Shown piece by piece: positions 53,567-64,000 of a stretch of 64,000 nucleotides of DNA. Position 1 is the stretch's first letter. Every line of letters starts with the position of its first letter. Source of the stretch: Linnemannia schmuckeri (taxonomy: Eukaryota > Mortierellomycota > Mortierellomycetes > Mortierellales > Mortierellaceae); contig JANATG010000003.1 of the NCBI GenBank assembly GCA_029449235.1, forward strand, positions 3,100,001-3,164,000, written 5' to 3'. The notes below the pieces were generated by a model that was not told the origin of the DNA, ran no database searches, and saw nothing but the letters and a program-made list of their open reading frames with translations. A program made the position numbers and the translations under genes.

Positions 53567-55296
53567 TCCCTTTTGGAATCCAGCTTCGCCCCTCTGTGCG
53601 CAGTAAAACACCAAGAAAAATCTCTTCGTTAGTATTTAAATCCAAAAGCATCCTAGCCTAAAGTGGGTGTGACAAAACTATGATTTCAATCCGTCATGGT
53701 GGCACATCAAATCTGTACTCTTCCCGATCGGTTGCGGGGTGGCGAGTACTTGTGCTCATGGAAGGGGGCCGGAGCGGGTGCTGCATTCATCTCATCTTCC
53801 TGTAAATGTCCTTCTTCATCGCTCACTTCGCCTTCCTCATTTTCCTCCTCCTCCTCCTCGGCCCGCTCCTCCTCACCATCATCTTCATGCTCATCGTTCC
53901 ATTCCTCGGCTTCATCCTCCTCTTCTTCCTCCACCTGCTCTCCATCCCACCCCTCAATGTACGGGTCTTGATATCCTTCAGGAAGAGCTTGACGGTTGTT
54001 GTTGAGACGCCCAAGAGGATGTCCGTTGAGCGCAAGTGCGAAGTTGCGGTTTACCTTACGAATCCACCCTCTTGCCATTGCCACAGTGATTCGACGTATT
54101 CCATTCAAAACGTGGCCGGTAAGGGTTTCTTCCTGGATGACCTGTTGCCGGACATGGTGTCTCACACTGCTGAACACCGACTCAACGGGATTGAGATGTG
54201 GGCTATAGGGAGGAAGGTAAAGAAGAGTGTGGCCAGCGGCAGTAACGGCGTTCCTCACCATAGCCGTCTTGTGAAACGACGCATTGTCCATGACAATGAT
54301 TCGGTGTCGTCCATTGATCGCTGGAAAGAGCTCTGTCTGAAAAAACTGGGTGAACGTTTCTTGGTTGTAGGCGCGCGGTTTGAAGTGAGAGGCCAGGATT
54401 CCTGTCTTGTCGAGAGCGACGATCAGAGAGTAGTTAGGGCCACGGTTGTAGGGAATCCTTTGAAAGGCACGCCTGCCTCGGGGAGCGCGGCCGTACCTGC
54501 GCGTGATATGCAAGTTAAAGCCCGCCTCATCGATGTAGACAAAGTGGTTCATATTGCCAGGACCTTGAAGAACGGTCTCGGCCCATCGTTGTCGCTCCTC
54601 GATGTTCTCGGGATCATTGTATTTCTCTGACTCGGTCCTCATTAACTTGAGCGTGTAGGTGGTGAGCTTGTTGAGAGCCTTGTCGACGGTACTCTGGGAG
54701 ATAGGAGGATCCAATTGGAAATGCACGTTCAGCTGCGTGGCGAGCCACTGAACAGGACGACCGGCGAACTCGTCCAAGTGATCGGTTAGCCAGTCAAGAT
54801 GCTCTGCTTCGAGTCGGCGGTTATGACTGCCGCCTCTTGGGAGCTTGGCGATGCGACCGGTTAGAATGAAGGTATCAACAATGGTCTTGACAGTTGAACG
54901 AGGGTACTTGAGCATCCGAGCAACATGGCCAATGCTCATTCCTTGGTCGGTAACCATATCGATAATCATCTTCCGAGTGTTGTCGTCGACTTTGTTGTTT
55001 CTTTTTTGTCTGACGGGTGGCATGGTGGTGCAAGAGTGCTGTAGGTGATGTGTGTATGAATATGAGTATGCAAGAGCTATGTTTGTGAGAGTGAGTTACA
55101 GGGTACCAGGGCAACTTCATCATTATTCGATCCAGCGATAAACGACGTTAATTAAGGGTTTTTTTGACGAAATCCCTTTTCTAGTCACGGTACACTAAAA
55201 CTTCACCAGTGCGTTTTTGAGTAATCACAATGACGTTCCCCTTTCCCCATGGTGTTTTACTGCACACAGGGGGGCGAAACTGGATTCCAAAAGGGA
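53567..55296. mobile_element. Intact-looking IS630-type (DD34E) transposon
   Basis: 1730 bp with about 48-bp inverted ends (TCCCTTTTGGAATCCAG, then cgcccc, and so on to gtgttttactg) flanked by TA at 53565-53566 and 55297-55298. It contains one uninterrupted transposase gene. Related to, but distinct from, the decayed element at 44.8-47.7 kb. Confidence 0.92.
53707..55023 (-). CDS. IS630/Tc1-superfamily DD34E transposase
   Basis: Single exon, 438 aa from ATG 55023. N-terminal helix-turn-helix (GMSIGHVARMLKYPRSTVK), second HTH (residues about 70-125), catalytic domain with FVYIDEAGF (Asp), IIVMDNASFHK (Asp) and HLNPVESVFSSV (Glu), 34 residues between the last two, then an acidic Glu-rich tail and basic end. 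It cuts and pastes the element at TA. No stop or frameshift and intact inverted ends mean this copy may be active or only recently arrived. It could mobilise the related decayed copy if it recognises those ends. Confidence 0.92.
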   Translation of the reverse strand: MPPVRQKRNNKVDDNTRKMIIDMVTDQGMSIGHVARMLKYPRSTVKTIVDTFILTGRIAKLPRGGSHNRRLEAEHLDWLTDHLDEFAGRPVQWLATQLNVHFQLDPPISQSTVDKALNKLTTYTLKLMRTESEKYNDPENIEERQRWAETVLQGPGNMNHFVYIDEAGFNLHITRRYGRAPRGRRAFQRIPYNRGPNYSLIVALDKTGILASHFKPRAYNQETFTQFFQTELFPAINGRHRIIVMDNASFHKTAMVRNAVTAAGHTLLYLPPYSPHLNPVESVFSSVRHHVRQQVIQEETLTGHVLNGIRRITVAMARGWIRKVNRNFALALNGHPLGRLNNNRQALPEGYQDPYIEGWDGEQVEEEEEDEAEEWNDEHEDDGEEERAEEEEEENEEGEVSDEEGHLQEDEMNAAPAPAPFHEHKYSPPRNRSGRVQI

Positions 55297-56052
55297 TATT
55301 AATTCCTTACGAAAAACTAAGGGTATAACAATAATAAGGATATAATAATAATTGACTTGTGGCAGCCAAGAATTCATAGCGACGTTGGTTTTTGAACCTT
55401 CGATGTCGGCTCTTTCAATCCTTGCTTCATTAGAATTGTTGATGCGGAGTTTATATATTCTAATTGTGTTACAGAAGTTCCCCATTTGTACGATCCTGAC
55501 GTCATTATATTAGCTAAATGTAAATACTGAACGTGCAGAGAAGAGGCAGCGCGATGGTTGTTTTTCCAAAGACACCTTCACAGAGCAGCTGGCTAACGTT
55601 AACTGACCCTGACCTTATTTATTTCAGTGTATGAGAGCGTATCAAGTGTGAGGACTTCCTTTATTCTAAAGCATCAACAACATGTAATCCTAACTGAGAG
55701 TGCAACGATCACTCTATTTACCTGTCACAAACCCGTTTTTCCTGCAACAACGAGTTCAAGATTTTTTTAAAGAGCTTCAAAAGAGCGCTCCAGTTTACAA
55801 ATAAACGAGCCACTTCCATAGCGTGCTAACTGAGCACCAATTATTTTGGCTTAAATAACAAGTTATTTTTGACTGCTCAGCCCTTGTGATCTGACCGCTA
55901 AACCGAGCTAAATGTCGCTTCAGAGGTGGAGGCATTAATGCTAATCTTACTTTCACTAAATAATATGGCAATAGTGGTTTTATATATTTGTCCAATGATC
56001 TTGACACGAATAAAGCCAAAGCGAGTTTAAATCAGAGGCGTATCCAACCACG
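55297..56052. other. Intergenic region with repeat copy 4
   Basis: Contains the fourth copy of the short dispersed repeat at 55350-55420. AT-rich elsewhere; no gene. Confidence 0.4.
55350..55420 (+). repeat. Dispersed short repeat, copy 4
   Basis: gacttgtggcagccaag and catagcgacgttgg, best match to copies at 6762 and 20305. Confidence 0.6.
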
Positions 56053-56217
56053 GGTAGAGTCGACGCCAAAATAGAGTGGGCCAAATAATTTTTTAAATTA
56101 CTCGTTTGAATTGAAAAGAAATTGATTGTCTGGTTTTTATCCTTTACGGTAGACCTCAAGACCCTCGTCCTCAACAACAGAATTATTTGGCCCGATCTAT
56201 TTGGCGCCGAGTCTACC
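56053..56217. mobile_element. MITE of 165 bp
   Basis: Inverted ends GGTAGAGTCGACGCCAAA and TTTGGCGCCGAGTCTACC extend inward to gggccaaataatt. Flanked by ACG on both sides, a 3-bp target duplication. No coding capacity. Confidence 0.8.
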
Positions 56218-56350
56218 ACGCCGTATTAATTTCAATACGATAAACAGGGACCAACCGCCTTGAAAACGTTGACATGTGCATTCATATCCTTAATAATAAC
56301 CGCTTGAACCATCTATCTTTTGCACGTGGAAGTGGTCATACTGCAGAAAG

Positions 56351-56500
56351 CAAGTGGACTGTGCACGAGCCAGAAGAATCTGCCTCTATGTGATAGAGAG
56401 CGTGGTTACACTTGTGCCAAGTGGGCTGTGCACAAGCCACAGGAAATTGTCTATATGTGGAAATCGTGGTTTCACTTGTGACAAGTGGGCTGTGCTGCAT
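56351..56500. repeat. Imperfect tandem repeat, period 64-67 bp
   Basis: Units starting caagtgg(a/g)ctgtgc at 56351, 56418 and 56482; the third is partial. Confidence 0.75.
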
Positions 56501-57552
56501 GGTCCGTCATTATTTGCGGAAATCGCTAAACATAGGCTGCCAATGTGCCTTGAATCGCATTAACGTTGAAAAATAACGTGTGTAGTTGATTAGAAGATGG
56601 AGTGTGTATCATATTGGAAGAAGAACTTATGAGGCAAAGATATGGATTCTGTTTATCAGGATAGACACTTATATATGCTATGACACGTGAGTGAATCTGC
56701 ACACTGCTTCTGGATAATAGCGCATGCTTAATTGTTCTCAAACTATAATCAACTTTAGCTTCGTCGAAAAAAAAACATTTGCTCCTCTCTTGGGATATAA
56801 GCGGTATCTCAATCGCATATATTCAACTTGTTGCTACACATTGGAAACATACTGCATTGGTCATTATTCTCCGACGATATGACAGGCTGCAAAAGCATGG
56901 CTCATTGAAGGACAACGGTTAGAGTCTCTTTTGTTTCTATCATTTTTTTCATGTGCTGCAATTTTGCACTGTCCCCGAAAGTTACTGACGTCTCATTAAA
57001 AGGATATCTTGCCCTGCCACTTGCGTCCCAGCCTAAACCCTGGTAATATTATCCAAGGACCTAATGGTTCGAGCAAAGTCAGATAGTTTTGTCCATATGT
57101 AAGATCTGACTACGATGCTTTTGATGCCGCTATTGTATGGGACAGGTTCCTCTATAGCGAAACAGTGCACTTAGAGAGCATACAACGACCAGACTTATCT
57201 GGTAGCACGGCAAAGGATCACTCCTCCTTGAACTCGTTGAAGCCTATTCCTGGAGACGTCTACGGGTAGCTAGGCCCCTTGAGTATGTGTGAGGGGGTCA
57301 GATACTCGCTTGATTTCTCATACTGTTTTCTCTGTCGCATCAGGTTTCGCTCCTTTGTCATTTGTCAATTCCAGGGCCAGAACCTTCGAGTTGACAACAA
57401 TGGGTATAAAAATAGCTTGGCTATGCTGCATGAATTTAAGCAAGACCTGTTCAATAGCCGTTATTGCCGTTTACAAAAAAAGATGGACGCCTGTAGGGCA
57501 AGAAGGGAGAGAGCAAGCCATGAAGCGAGCGAACATAGAGGCAACGCGAAAA

Positions 57553-57560
57553 TATAAATA
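57553..57560 (+). promoter_or_regulatory. TATA box of the Cys-rich protein gene
   Basis: TATAAATA 134 nt before ATG 57687. Confidence 0.55.
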
Positions 57561-57686
57561 TAGTAAGTTACCCCCGCTCCTATTCTGTTCTTCTCACTGA
57601 CCTCCAGCATCGCAACTCCTTATCTCCCTCTCCTTCCGACTTATCTCTCTATTTCAATCCAGTCTACAGTTTATTTTCTTACACTC

Positions 57687-58514
57687 ATGCGTTCATTCAT
57701 CAAGTATGCATCCTTGGCAGTCCTGGCCTCACTGCTGACATTGGCCTTGCTCGGTCTGATGTCCACGACCGCGACCGCTCTCACATTTGCCGAGGCCAGC
57801 TCCGTTGACGAAGAACCGCTCGGGTATGACGGTCCCCTGAGTACCCTGGCGGAGGGTCCCTACCCCTCTGCTACCGAGGCTGAAGAGCTCAGTCTTACAG
57901 CTGACGGTCCATCTCACGTCAACTCCCCTCCCTCCAATGCCCCCAATCCCTACCATCACCCCCATCCCCCGTGCTCTCTGGGCTTTAGGCTCTGCAAGTA
58001 GGTGCTACAAATCCAGTCTTTCTCTCTTGCTGGTTACTGTTATTGAGTCACCCTGGACTGATGATTGCTTTCATGCCATTATAGCTGGGGCGGCGGAAAA
58101 CGAAGGTGCTGCCCGAACAGCAAAGTATGTGGCAGCATCTATCCCTACTGCTGTCCTCCGGGCTCTCCATACATTTGTAATGGCAAATGCTGCAAATACG
58201 GATGTACCACTGCACACAAGTGTGCATGCAAGCCTTACTACACAGTTGATTGCGGCAGTAAGTTATGTTTTCTTTTTTTTAAAGACATTGATAGAATTTT
58301 TACAGAAACAATGCTAACTCTGCCTTTCTCTTTCCGGCGATCACTTGCTCTAGATGGTTGCTGCTATAAGGGCAGAGTGTGTGCCATCGGCAAGCCGCTT
58401 CGGTGCTGCCCTTCGAACTTCCGATACTCCTGTCATAACAAGTGCTGCAGATATCCATGCCACCATGTAGGCCTGTGTCTGCCATCGTCATCGCCCATAC
58501 TTTATGCGGCGTAG
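57687..58514 (+). CDS. Secreted protein with two Cys-rich modules, three exons
   Basis: Exons 57687-57997, 58085-58257 and 58354-58514 join to 214 aa; both introns are GT-AG and phase-consistent. Exon 1 encodes a signal peptide (hydrophobic SLAVLASLLTLALLGLM), an acidic propeptide-like part and a Pro/His-rich linker. Exons 2 and 3 each encode one Cys module of the pattern CC-x5-C-x(5-6)-CC-x7-C-x3-CC-x3-C (for example CCPNSKVC...CCPPGSPYICNGKCC). The CC-rich spacing recalls granulin-like or knottin folds, but I do not assign a family. Secreted and disulfide-rich; a binding or defence-type role is possible, unproven. Confidence 0.8.
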
Positions 58515-59241
58515 CAAATCTGCCGGCCCTGATGATATAACGGACCATACATCTGCCGCAATGCCTGGTGTTTCTTTGGATTGAAACAGCACAAAAAAAT
58601 TTTCAAAAAATTCTAAAAAATTCTAAAAAAAAACTCATGATTTCTCTCTTGGGTTCGTGTCGTAGGAAAGCAATGATTTGTACATAGCCTCTCTCTCTTT
58701 CTCAATGCTCTCTGTCGCGACTTGGGCCCTCTTTTATCTTAGCGCTAAGGATCATATGGCTGTACATAGTTTCCATAAATGAACAACAAAAAATAAAAAA
58801 AAACACGACCAGTGCAAGAAGGCGATGTTCAACATAAGGTGTACTAGGGAAAACTTATCAATAAATATCTGAAATTATTAGTTAATGTATTTTAAGTAGC
58901 CCGAATTGTTGAGGCAGCCCGAACTGTTGAGGTTCTGTTGCTTGTGTATAAAGGGCTTCGAGCTAAGAATGATTATTATTGGACTATATAGCTACAGTCA
59001 TTCCATTAATTGATCCTATTATTTCGCCTTTTTACATGAATGAACATTTATCTTCTGTTTTCATCCATTGATTCTCAACTAGGTCAAGTAAGTTCTCTTA
59101 ACTATCTTCTTTTGTCATATACAATTTAAGAAAAGTCTACTTCATGCAATTGTCATAGACATTGTTTTGAAGACAGCCAGTTGCATTGAATCAGATTATG
59201 TGACAATGAAATCAGCTACATCCTTCGCATTCTAATGCTGA
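58515..59241. other. Intergenic region 58515-59241
   Basis: 3' flank of the Cys-rich gene, with A-rich tracts near 58560-58630 and 58790-58800 and a local direct repeat (agcccgaa(t/c)tgttgagg at about 58898 and 58916). No gene. Confidence 0.45.
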
Positions 59242-60490
59242 TTAGTACTTGGTATTGTGCTCTTTATTCTTAATGGCCTCCTCCAGATGCTTGGACATGC
59301 TCTTGTATAGGCTTTGGAGAAACCAATGGAAATATGTGTCTATATGTCCTATACACGTTTCCAGAGTTTATCCTTGTTCTTTGGCGCGTCTGGGTACTAA
59401 TACTGCTGGCATTTCATATAGGCCCAAATGTGCTCGATGGGGTTGAGGTCGGATGAGTTGGGGAGGAGGAGAGCAGTGAAGAACAGTGATTTTTTGTTCT
59501 TCTTAAAGTAGTCCATGACCTTGCGCGCAGTATGCACTTGGGCATTGTCCTGCTGAAAGATGAGTGTTGACTTGTCCATGTTGTACCAATCGCGGGGTCG
59601 CCAAAAATTATCCTTGACAGCGTCGAGATAGACATCTGCACCCATCGTTTTCATGATCCAACCTGTATCGCCAACGCCAAAAAAAAGTCATGCGTCCATA
59701 CACCATAATCTTCCTGCCTCCTCCTTGTAAAGTTGTATTAACTTAGCTAGGATGGCACTGTCGACGATTGCGTCTGCTATGGTTGTATGATTTTCCAAAG
59801 GACCCGATGCAACTGATCTTGTCTCATCGAAGATCATCAGCTTCTTCTAACTCTTAATCGTCCAGTGAATGTGGTCCTTGGCGATCTGTATCTTTGGGTC
59901 ACTTGAACTCGGGTGAGCTTTGGCTTCTTGAGTTGCAAGTAGGTCCTGGTATGTGACAGTATCATAGACTGTCTCCTATATTGACACCATTCTCATGCAT
60001 TGCCACCATCCCCTGTATTGCCACCATTCCTATGCCTCCATCACTGCGCCCCTGTACACTAGTATAAATACCCTACCTCTCTGTATAATAAAACACCATC
60101 CGTTTCTTGACTTTCCTCCTCGTTCCTAGTACTCTCTTGTCCTTTCCCTTGTTCTTGTCTCTCCCCATTTCCGTGTTCACATTCCCTCGCTCTATTACTA
60201 TTACATGTACCCTCCTCAAGTAGATTCTGGCGGACTGTGTTGATGTGAATCTGCTTTCCTTCTGTCAGTTGCGTCAATCGTTGTTCATCCTTGTACGTGT
60301 TTAGCATGCCTATTACGAAACGGCGTAGCATTGCCGATCTAGTTTTTGTCGAAATCGTCCTTGGTCTCCATGGGTGTGGAGCAGGAATGTTTTTCTTGTC
60401 CTTGTTCATGATCCTGATGGCCGATGAGATAGAGACTTTGAGTGAATCGGCGACTTTCCTAACCGATTTTTTTTGTCGAAGCCGCTGTAT
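59242..60490 (-). pseudogene. Decayed Tc1-type transposase
   Basis: Minus strand from about 60490: NIIQRLRQKKSVRKVADSLKVS (helix-turn-helix), IPAPHPWRPRTISTKTRSAMLR, then decayed catalytic part (MIFDETRS, VDSAILAKLIQLYKEEAG, STLIFQQDNAQVHTA with the second Asp, SSDLNPIEHIWAYMK with Glu) and the tail HLEEAIKNKEHNTKY-stop at 59242. Multiple frameshifts and stops. Inverted ends were not found. Confidence 0.8.
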
Positions 60491-60502
60491 AATGTTATTG
60501 AC

Positions 60503-60538
60503 TTTTTTTTTTTTTTTTTTTGGGGGGGGGGGGGGGGG
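60503..60538. repeat. Compound homopolymer T19-G17
   Basis: Same T-then-G design as 21083-21141. Lies at the 5' edge of the decayed Tc1 transposase. Confidence 0.85.
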
Positions 60539-60701
60539 TTTGCTGATAAGTTGTTGTCTTGAACATCGTTCCAGTATGTTGATAGGAAGGCGAACGGAGT
60601 GTTATATAGTAAAAGAGGGGATCAGTAAATGAAAAGAGTGCGTAAAAAAGTGTAAAAAGATATATGGTGTCTTTTTCCGTAAATTGAATTGGGAAGCCCG
60701 G

Positions 60702-60871
60702 GGGGTATTCAGTAAGTAAAGGTACAAACAATAACGAATGAACGGTAGCCAATCATCCGGTTGTGGAAGAGCGAAAAAAATACATTAGCGGGTTTCCACA
60801 ACTGGATGATTGGCTGCCGTTCATTCGTTATTGTTTGCATCCCGCGTACCTTTACTTACTGAATACCCCCG
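60702..60871. mobile_element. Palindromic MITE of ~170 bp
   Basis: Arms GGGGGTATTCAGTAAGTAAA... and ...TTTACTTACTGAATACCCCC are inverted copies of about 70-75 bp around a short loop containing tacattagcg. A half copy is at 49074-49158. Confidence 0.8.
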
Positions 60872-61639
60872 ATATCATATTTCGTCGTTCGGCAGAATTT
60901 TGGCGAGAGCCAAAAAAAAAATTGCCAAATTGTAGCGAACAAGGGGCGATTTGAGATAAACAAAGGCCTTCTAAACTTCTCCAATGATCTCCTTTTGCTC
61001 GAAAATCCAGGGTAATGGCTGTAGGTATCTATTTTGTTATTTCACTGGAGTTATATAATAAGGAAGACGAAAGGTAATTGCCATGCATGTTTGAGGGCGA
61101 TTAATGCAGACGAAAAGGAGAAATGCTTAGTTATGTAAAAAAGACGAACTCATAAAATCAAATAATGGGATGACTGTATGTGCTTGATGGCCTTAAAATC
61201 CATTCTTATTGTGAAACTCGGTATGGGCCTTCTTAGATTTGCAGCAGCATGAAGGCCGTCTTTATGGCCAATATCCAGTGAAATTACCCTTTTAGCATGG
61301 TGGTTACGAAATTGTACAGTGCTCGCCGAAACTGCCCGCATCCTAGAAGATCCACGCGTTTTTTCTCCTATAACTCGCGCATGGGTGGTTCAATTGCGTC
61401 AGGGTTGTATATTTAGAATCTCATAGGATAGGCCTTTGTCATATCCAAAGATTAGGTCGATAAAGCTAGTAAAGCCTTGTTTGCAGCTTTTTTTTTCAAG
61501 AACAGTCTTATATGAGCGGTTTGAAGGAAGGCCAAAGAATGAATCAAGCTTAACTTTGGACAACTATTGCCCATGAATAAATGTAGCAACCTACCTCTCT
61601 CTTTTTTTCCCTGTTCTTCGCATCTCCCTCAACACTTCT
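60872..61639. other. Intergenic region 60872-61639
   Basis: AT-rich; no gene, RNA or repeat recognised. Confidence 0.4.
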
Positions 61640-62255
61640 ACCAAGTAGGAAGGCGACATTCAAGCCCATTATTAACGAAGTCATAAGGCTCATGTCAGCA
61701 GGTACTTCGATCCGAGAGGCGGCCCGTCGTCTGCACAACTCCCCACGCATGGACTCTAAAACCCACGCCATTATCAAGGAGATCATGCCCGTCAACAAGG
61801 GAGGTCGTCCTAAGGAGATCCAAGCCCGACCCGTCGACTGTCTCGAACTTAAAATGAAGCGGAGTATGATTCGAACGGCTACGGAGGCGACGACCGTGGC
61901 CAATGAGTTCCTTCCCGAGACCGTCTCGCTCACCACCTTTCGGCGGCGCCTTCGAAGTCTGGATTGATTGCGAAAAGGAAGGTCAATAGGCCTGCGCTTC
62001 GACCCCGGCATCAAAGGGAGGATGCTTTTTTTGAGAAAGTACAAGGAATGGATTCTCGATGACTGGGAATGCGTGGTGTGGTATGATGAATCCAAGATCA
62101 ACAGGATTTTTTCAGACGGTGTGCAGTGGGTGTGGGATGACGCTTCGGGGCGCTTACAACGCGTTGTGTACAGGGAACTGTCAAGTTTGGAGGAGGGAGT
62201 GTCATGGTATGGTCCTGTATACCTTGAAACCGAACTGAGCGATGGTCAATTGTAA
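61640..62255 (+). pseudogene. Fragment of a second Tc1-type transposase
   Basis: Plus strand: FKPIINEVIRLMSAGTSIREAARRL (helix-turn-helix), KGGRPKE hook, TVSLTTFRRRLRS, a stop at 61965-61967, then KYKEWILDDWECVVWYDESKIN (first Asp). Sequence after about 62150 is degraded and the second Asp and Glu region is missing. Distinct from the other Tc1 copies in the window. Confidence 0.75.
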
Positions 62256-63135
62256 ATGAGAAAAAAAATCTTACAACCCATATTTAGAAAGGAGTGTCAA
62301 CCAACCCAATTTAGTGTGAAGAAAACTCTTGAGTGCTAAAGGCACTGCTACCAGCCTCCTTTTTTGTCGTCGGATGGAGGAGGGAGTTGAGAAGGCTGAT
62401 TTTCTTTATAGTCTGCTTTTGGAAGCTTTCTATTCACATGCACTCGTGGGCTTCAGAGATGACCTAGTTTGTCGGTTCTCTGCTTAGAGCACGAAGCGCA
62501 AGAGTACACCGGATTTTTGTTTTCGCACAAGTCGCCATATCTCTTTGTCTTTCCACCCTCTCCTGAAAAATTTCGACCAGAAATCCTGGTCCATTTTTTC
62601 AAATCTATCGATATTCAATATGACAGAAAGTATTAGTTTTTTTTTATAAAGGTGAAGATGGCCGGTGACAGAAAGTATTAGGATGCTCATCATCTTATCT
62701 GTGTTCGCTAGCAACAATTCTCAATGAGGCATGTGAGAAAGTGGGGTTGCATGAATGAATACAATGGGTTTCTGGTGCGAACTATGGTAAATTTTGGCTT
62801 TTCAGAAAACTGAAAAGCTTATCGGAGAGGAGATCAAGGCGCGCGTATTTCCAGCTTAAGAACATGGTGGTAGAGTCATAGTAAAATATCATGCTAACTC
62901 CATCCAATCAAAAGGATAGCCAAAAGTGAAAAATTTTGATCAGAATTTTTGGCTGAACGGACAATGGGATAACACTGTGCGAATAATTTTTTCACTTTTT
63001 TGAATTGATTAGTATTCAATAAAGACAATCTATTCAGCCATATGAGCGGCTGTTGTGCCCGTCAACTAACAAAAAAAAGACAAAAATGAAAAAAAGTATG
63101 GAGGATATCATCTTATAGCATCAAACAAATTTGAA
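62256..63135. other. Intergenic region 62256-63135
   Basis: AT-rich with short direct repeats (gacagaaagtatta at about 62621 and 62668) and a small palindrome near 62930-62965. No gene. Confidence 0.4.
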
Positions 63136-63560
63136 TCAGTTGAGAAGTGGAGTATCTGGTCTGGCGCCCTCGTTGTCTCTATCGCCTCCCTCTCTAGACC
63201 TTATAATCCTAGAGGTAGTACAGGTGACTTGCTTAATGTGGGGGTCTTGAGGGGAGTTGGCCGAGGCGTTGACGTCAGTACCAGGTGTGATAGGGTCACT
63301 CATCGAGGAAGAGGGAGAAGGAAAGGTGGAGTTCCCTTCTACAGCCCTTGTGTTCGAGGGTGTGTCTCCAGGATTGACGGCCATAACTCAGGTAGCGGGC
63401 AGATAAGGAAAGGTGTATGTGTGTGTGTATCCCTTCTCAGTATCGCGAATAAAGACGGTAATTCCCAAGACCTGCTCGTATTGTGGAAAGAAAGGTGCTT
63501 TTCCAGACACTCACAAGCAAACGCGTAAAATAGTCAAAATGGTCATCAGAAGCTAAGCCA
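63136..63560. repeat. Composite retroelement-like repeat, copy 2
   Basis: Minus strand 63136-63436 encodes MAVNPGDTPSNTRAVEGN and SDPITPGTDVNASA. Plus strand 63470-63545 encodes CSYCGKKGAFPDTHKQTRK, a zinc-knuckle-like motif. Same divergent arrangement as 18430-18860, in opposite orientation. Confidence 0.55.
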
Positions 63561-64000
63561 CTCAAAACCATCACATTTTTTCGTCTGACAGGCGGACACC
63601 GGCCAGTCATGTGACTGAATAAATCGTCTTTATTGAATACCAACCAATTCAAAAAAAGCGGAAAAGTTGTACGCACATTATTTATGCGCAAATAAAGAAA
63701 AATTAAGTGTAATATGTGAGATGGAGATGGATGAGATGTGATGGACAATGGAAGAAGGAAGGGAAGGATGAACCAATCAATTGGATAATAAGTAACCAAA
63801 TGATCTTCATGCAGCCAAATGGTCGTCCCAGCTGCAACCCCAGCGTTTTCCAAGGTTTTCCACATCTATTGGCACGAGCCATTGTTTGACTTGCGAAATT
63901 GATTCGATGTGGGTGCGTCGCGGGCATCTACCCCTTTTTTTCCTTCGCGTTGGAATACTGATGGGTCGATTGGTTGCCCTTTAATAGTGGCTGTCTACCC
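63561..64000. other. Window end, no supported gene
   Basis: A minus-strand frame starting near 63885 (MARANRCGKPWKTL) has a coding-like beginning but no recognised family. Nothing else seen. Confidence 0.3.

Larger units (their letters stand above)
56218..57686. other. Intergenic region upstream of the Cys-rich gene
   Basis: Holds a tandem repeat at 56351-56500, AT-rich DNA, and the promoter of the Cys-rich gene with TATAAATA at 57553-57560. Open frames at 57279-57600 overlap the TATA box and are judged non-coding. Confidence 0.45.

Noticed and set aside
57279..57600. Overlapping small open frames before the Cys-rich gene
   Set aside because: They span a well-placed TATA box and leader of that gene and show no domain.

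Overview
The window is nuclear DNA of a filamentous fungus. Genes carry short GT-AG introns (roughly 65-110 nt), intergenic DNA is AT-rich with long homopolymers, and DNA transposons are plentiful. Fungal-type NACHT-WD40 and LRR proteins beside expanded secreted S41 peptidases point to an early-diverging lineage, most probably Mucoromycota/Mortierellomycotina. That placement is inference from gene content; no rRNA or phylogenetic marker is present.

Left part (1-17 kb). A five-exon S9 prolyl-oligopeptidase-like serine peptidase is followed by a coiled-coil/LRR protein with about 19 repeats whose 5' exon carries a stop. Next come a large NLR-type protein (Arm-like helices, NACHT, pentapeptide repeats, about 14 WD40 blades) and the first S41 peptidase gene.

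Middle (17-42 kb). Four S41 (CPAF/tail-specific-protease-like) paralogs lie on the minus strand at 14.7-16.9, 24.7-26.9, 28.4-30.4 (pseudogene) and 39.2-41.3 kb. The three intact ones share one three-exon structure with a 71-nt middle exon. They are separated by solo-LTR-like repeats, a foldback element, minisatellites, a PIF/Harbinger transposon with two convergent ORFs, a dynamin-like GTPase gene, a small secreted Cys protein and an 84-aa hydrophobic secreted peptide.

Right part (42-64 kb). A second NACHT-pentapeptide-WD40 gene is a ruin on the minus strand. It is split into three pieces by a DD34E (IS630-like) transposon that itself contains a Tc1 transposon, and by a cluster of MITE and pogo-like elements. 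Removing the nested element at its TA duplication rejoins the NLR reading frame exactly. Beyond it lie a degraded Helitron helicase, an apparently intact DD34E transposon, several MITEs, a secreted protein made of two Cys-rich modules (one per exon), and two decayed Tc1 transposases.

Overall this looks like a fast-evolving accessory region. Immune-receptor-like genes (NLR, LRR), a dynamin-like GTPase and secreted peptidase/Cys-rich genes are embedded in layered transposons. A functional link between them is inference only.
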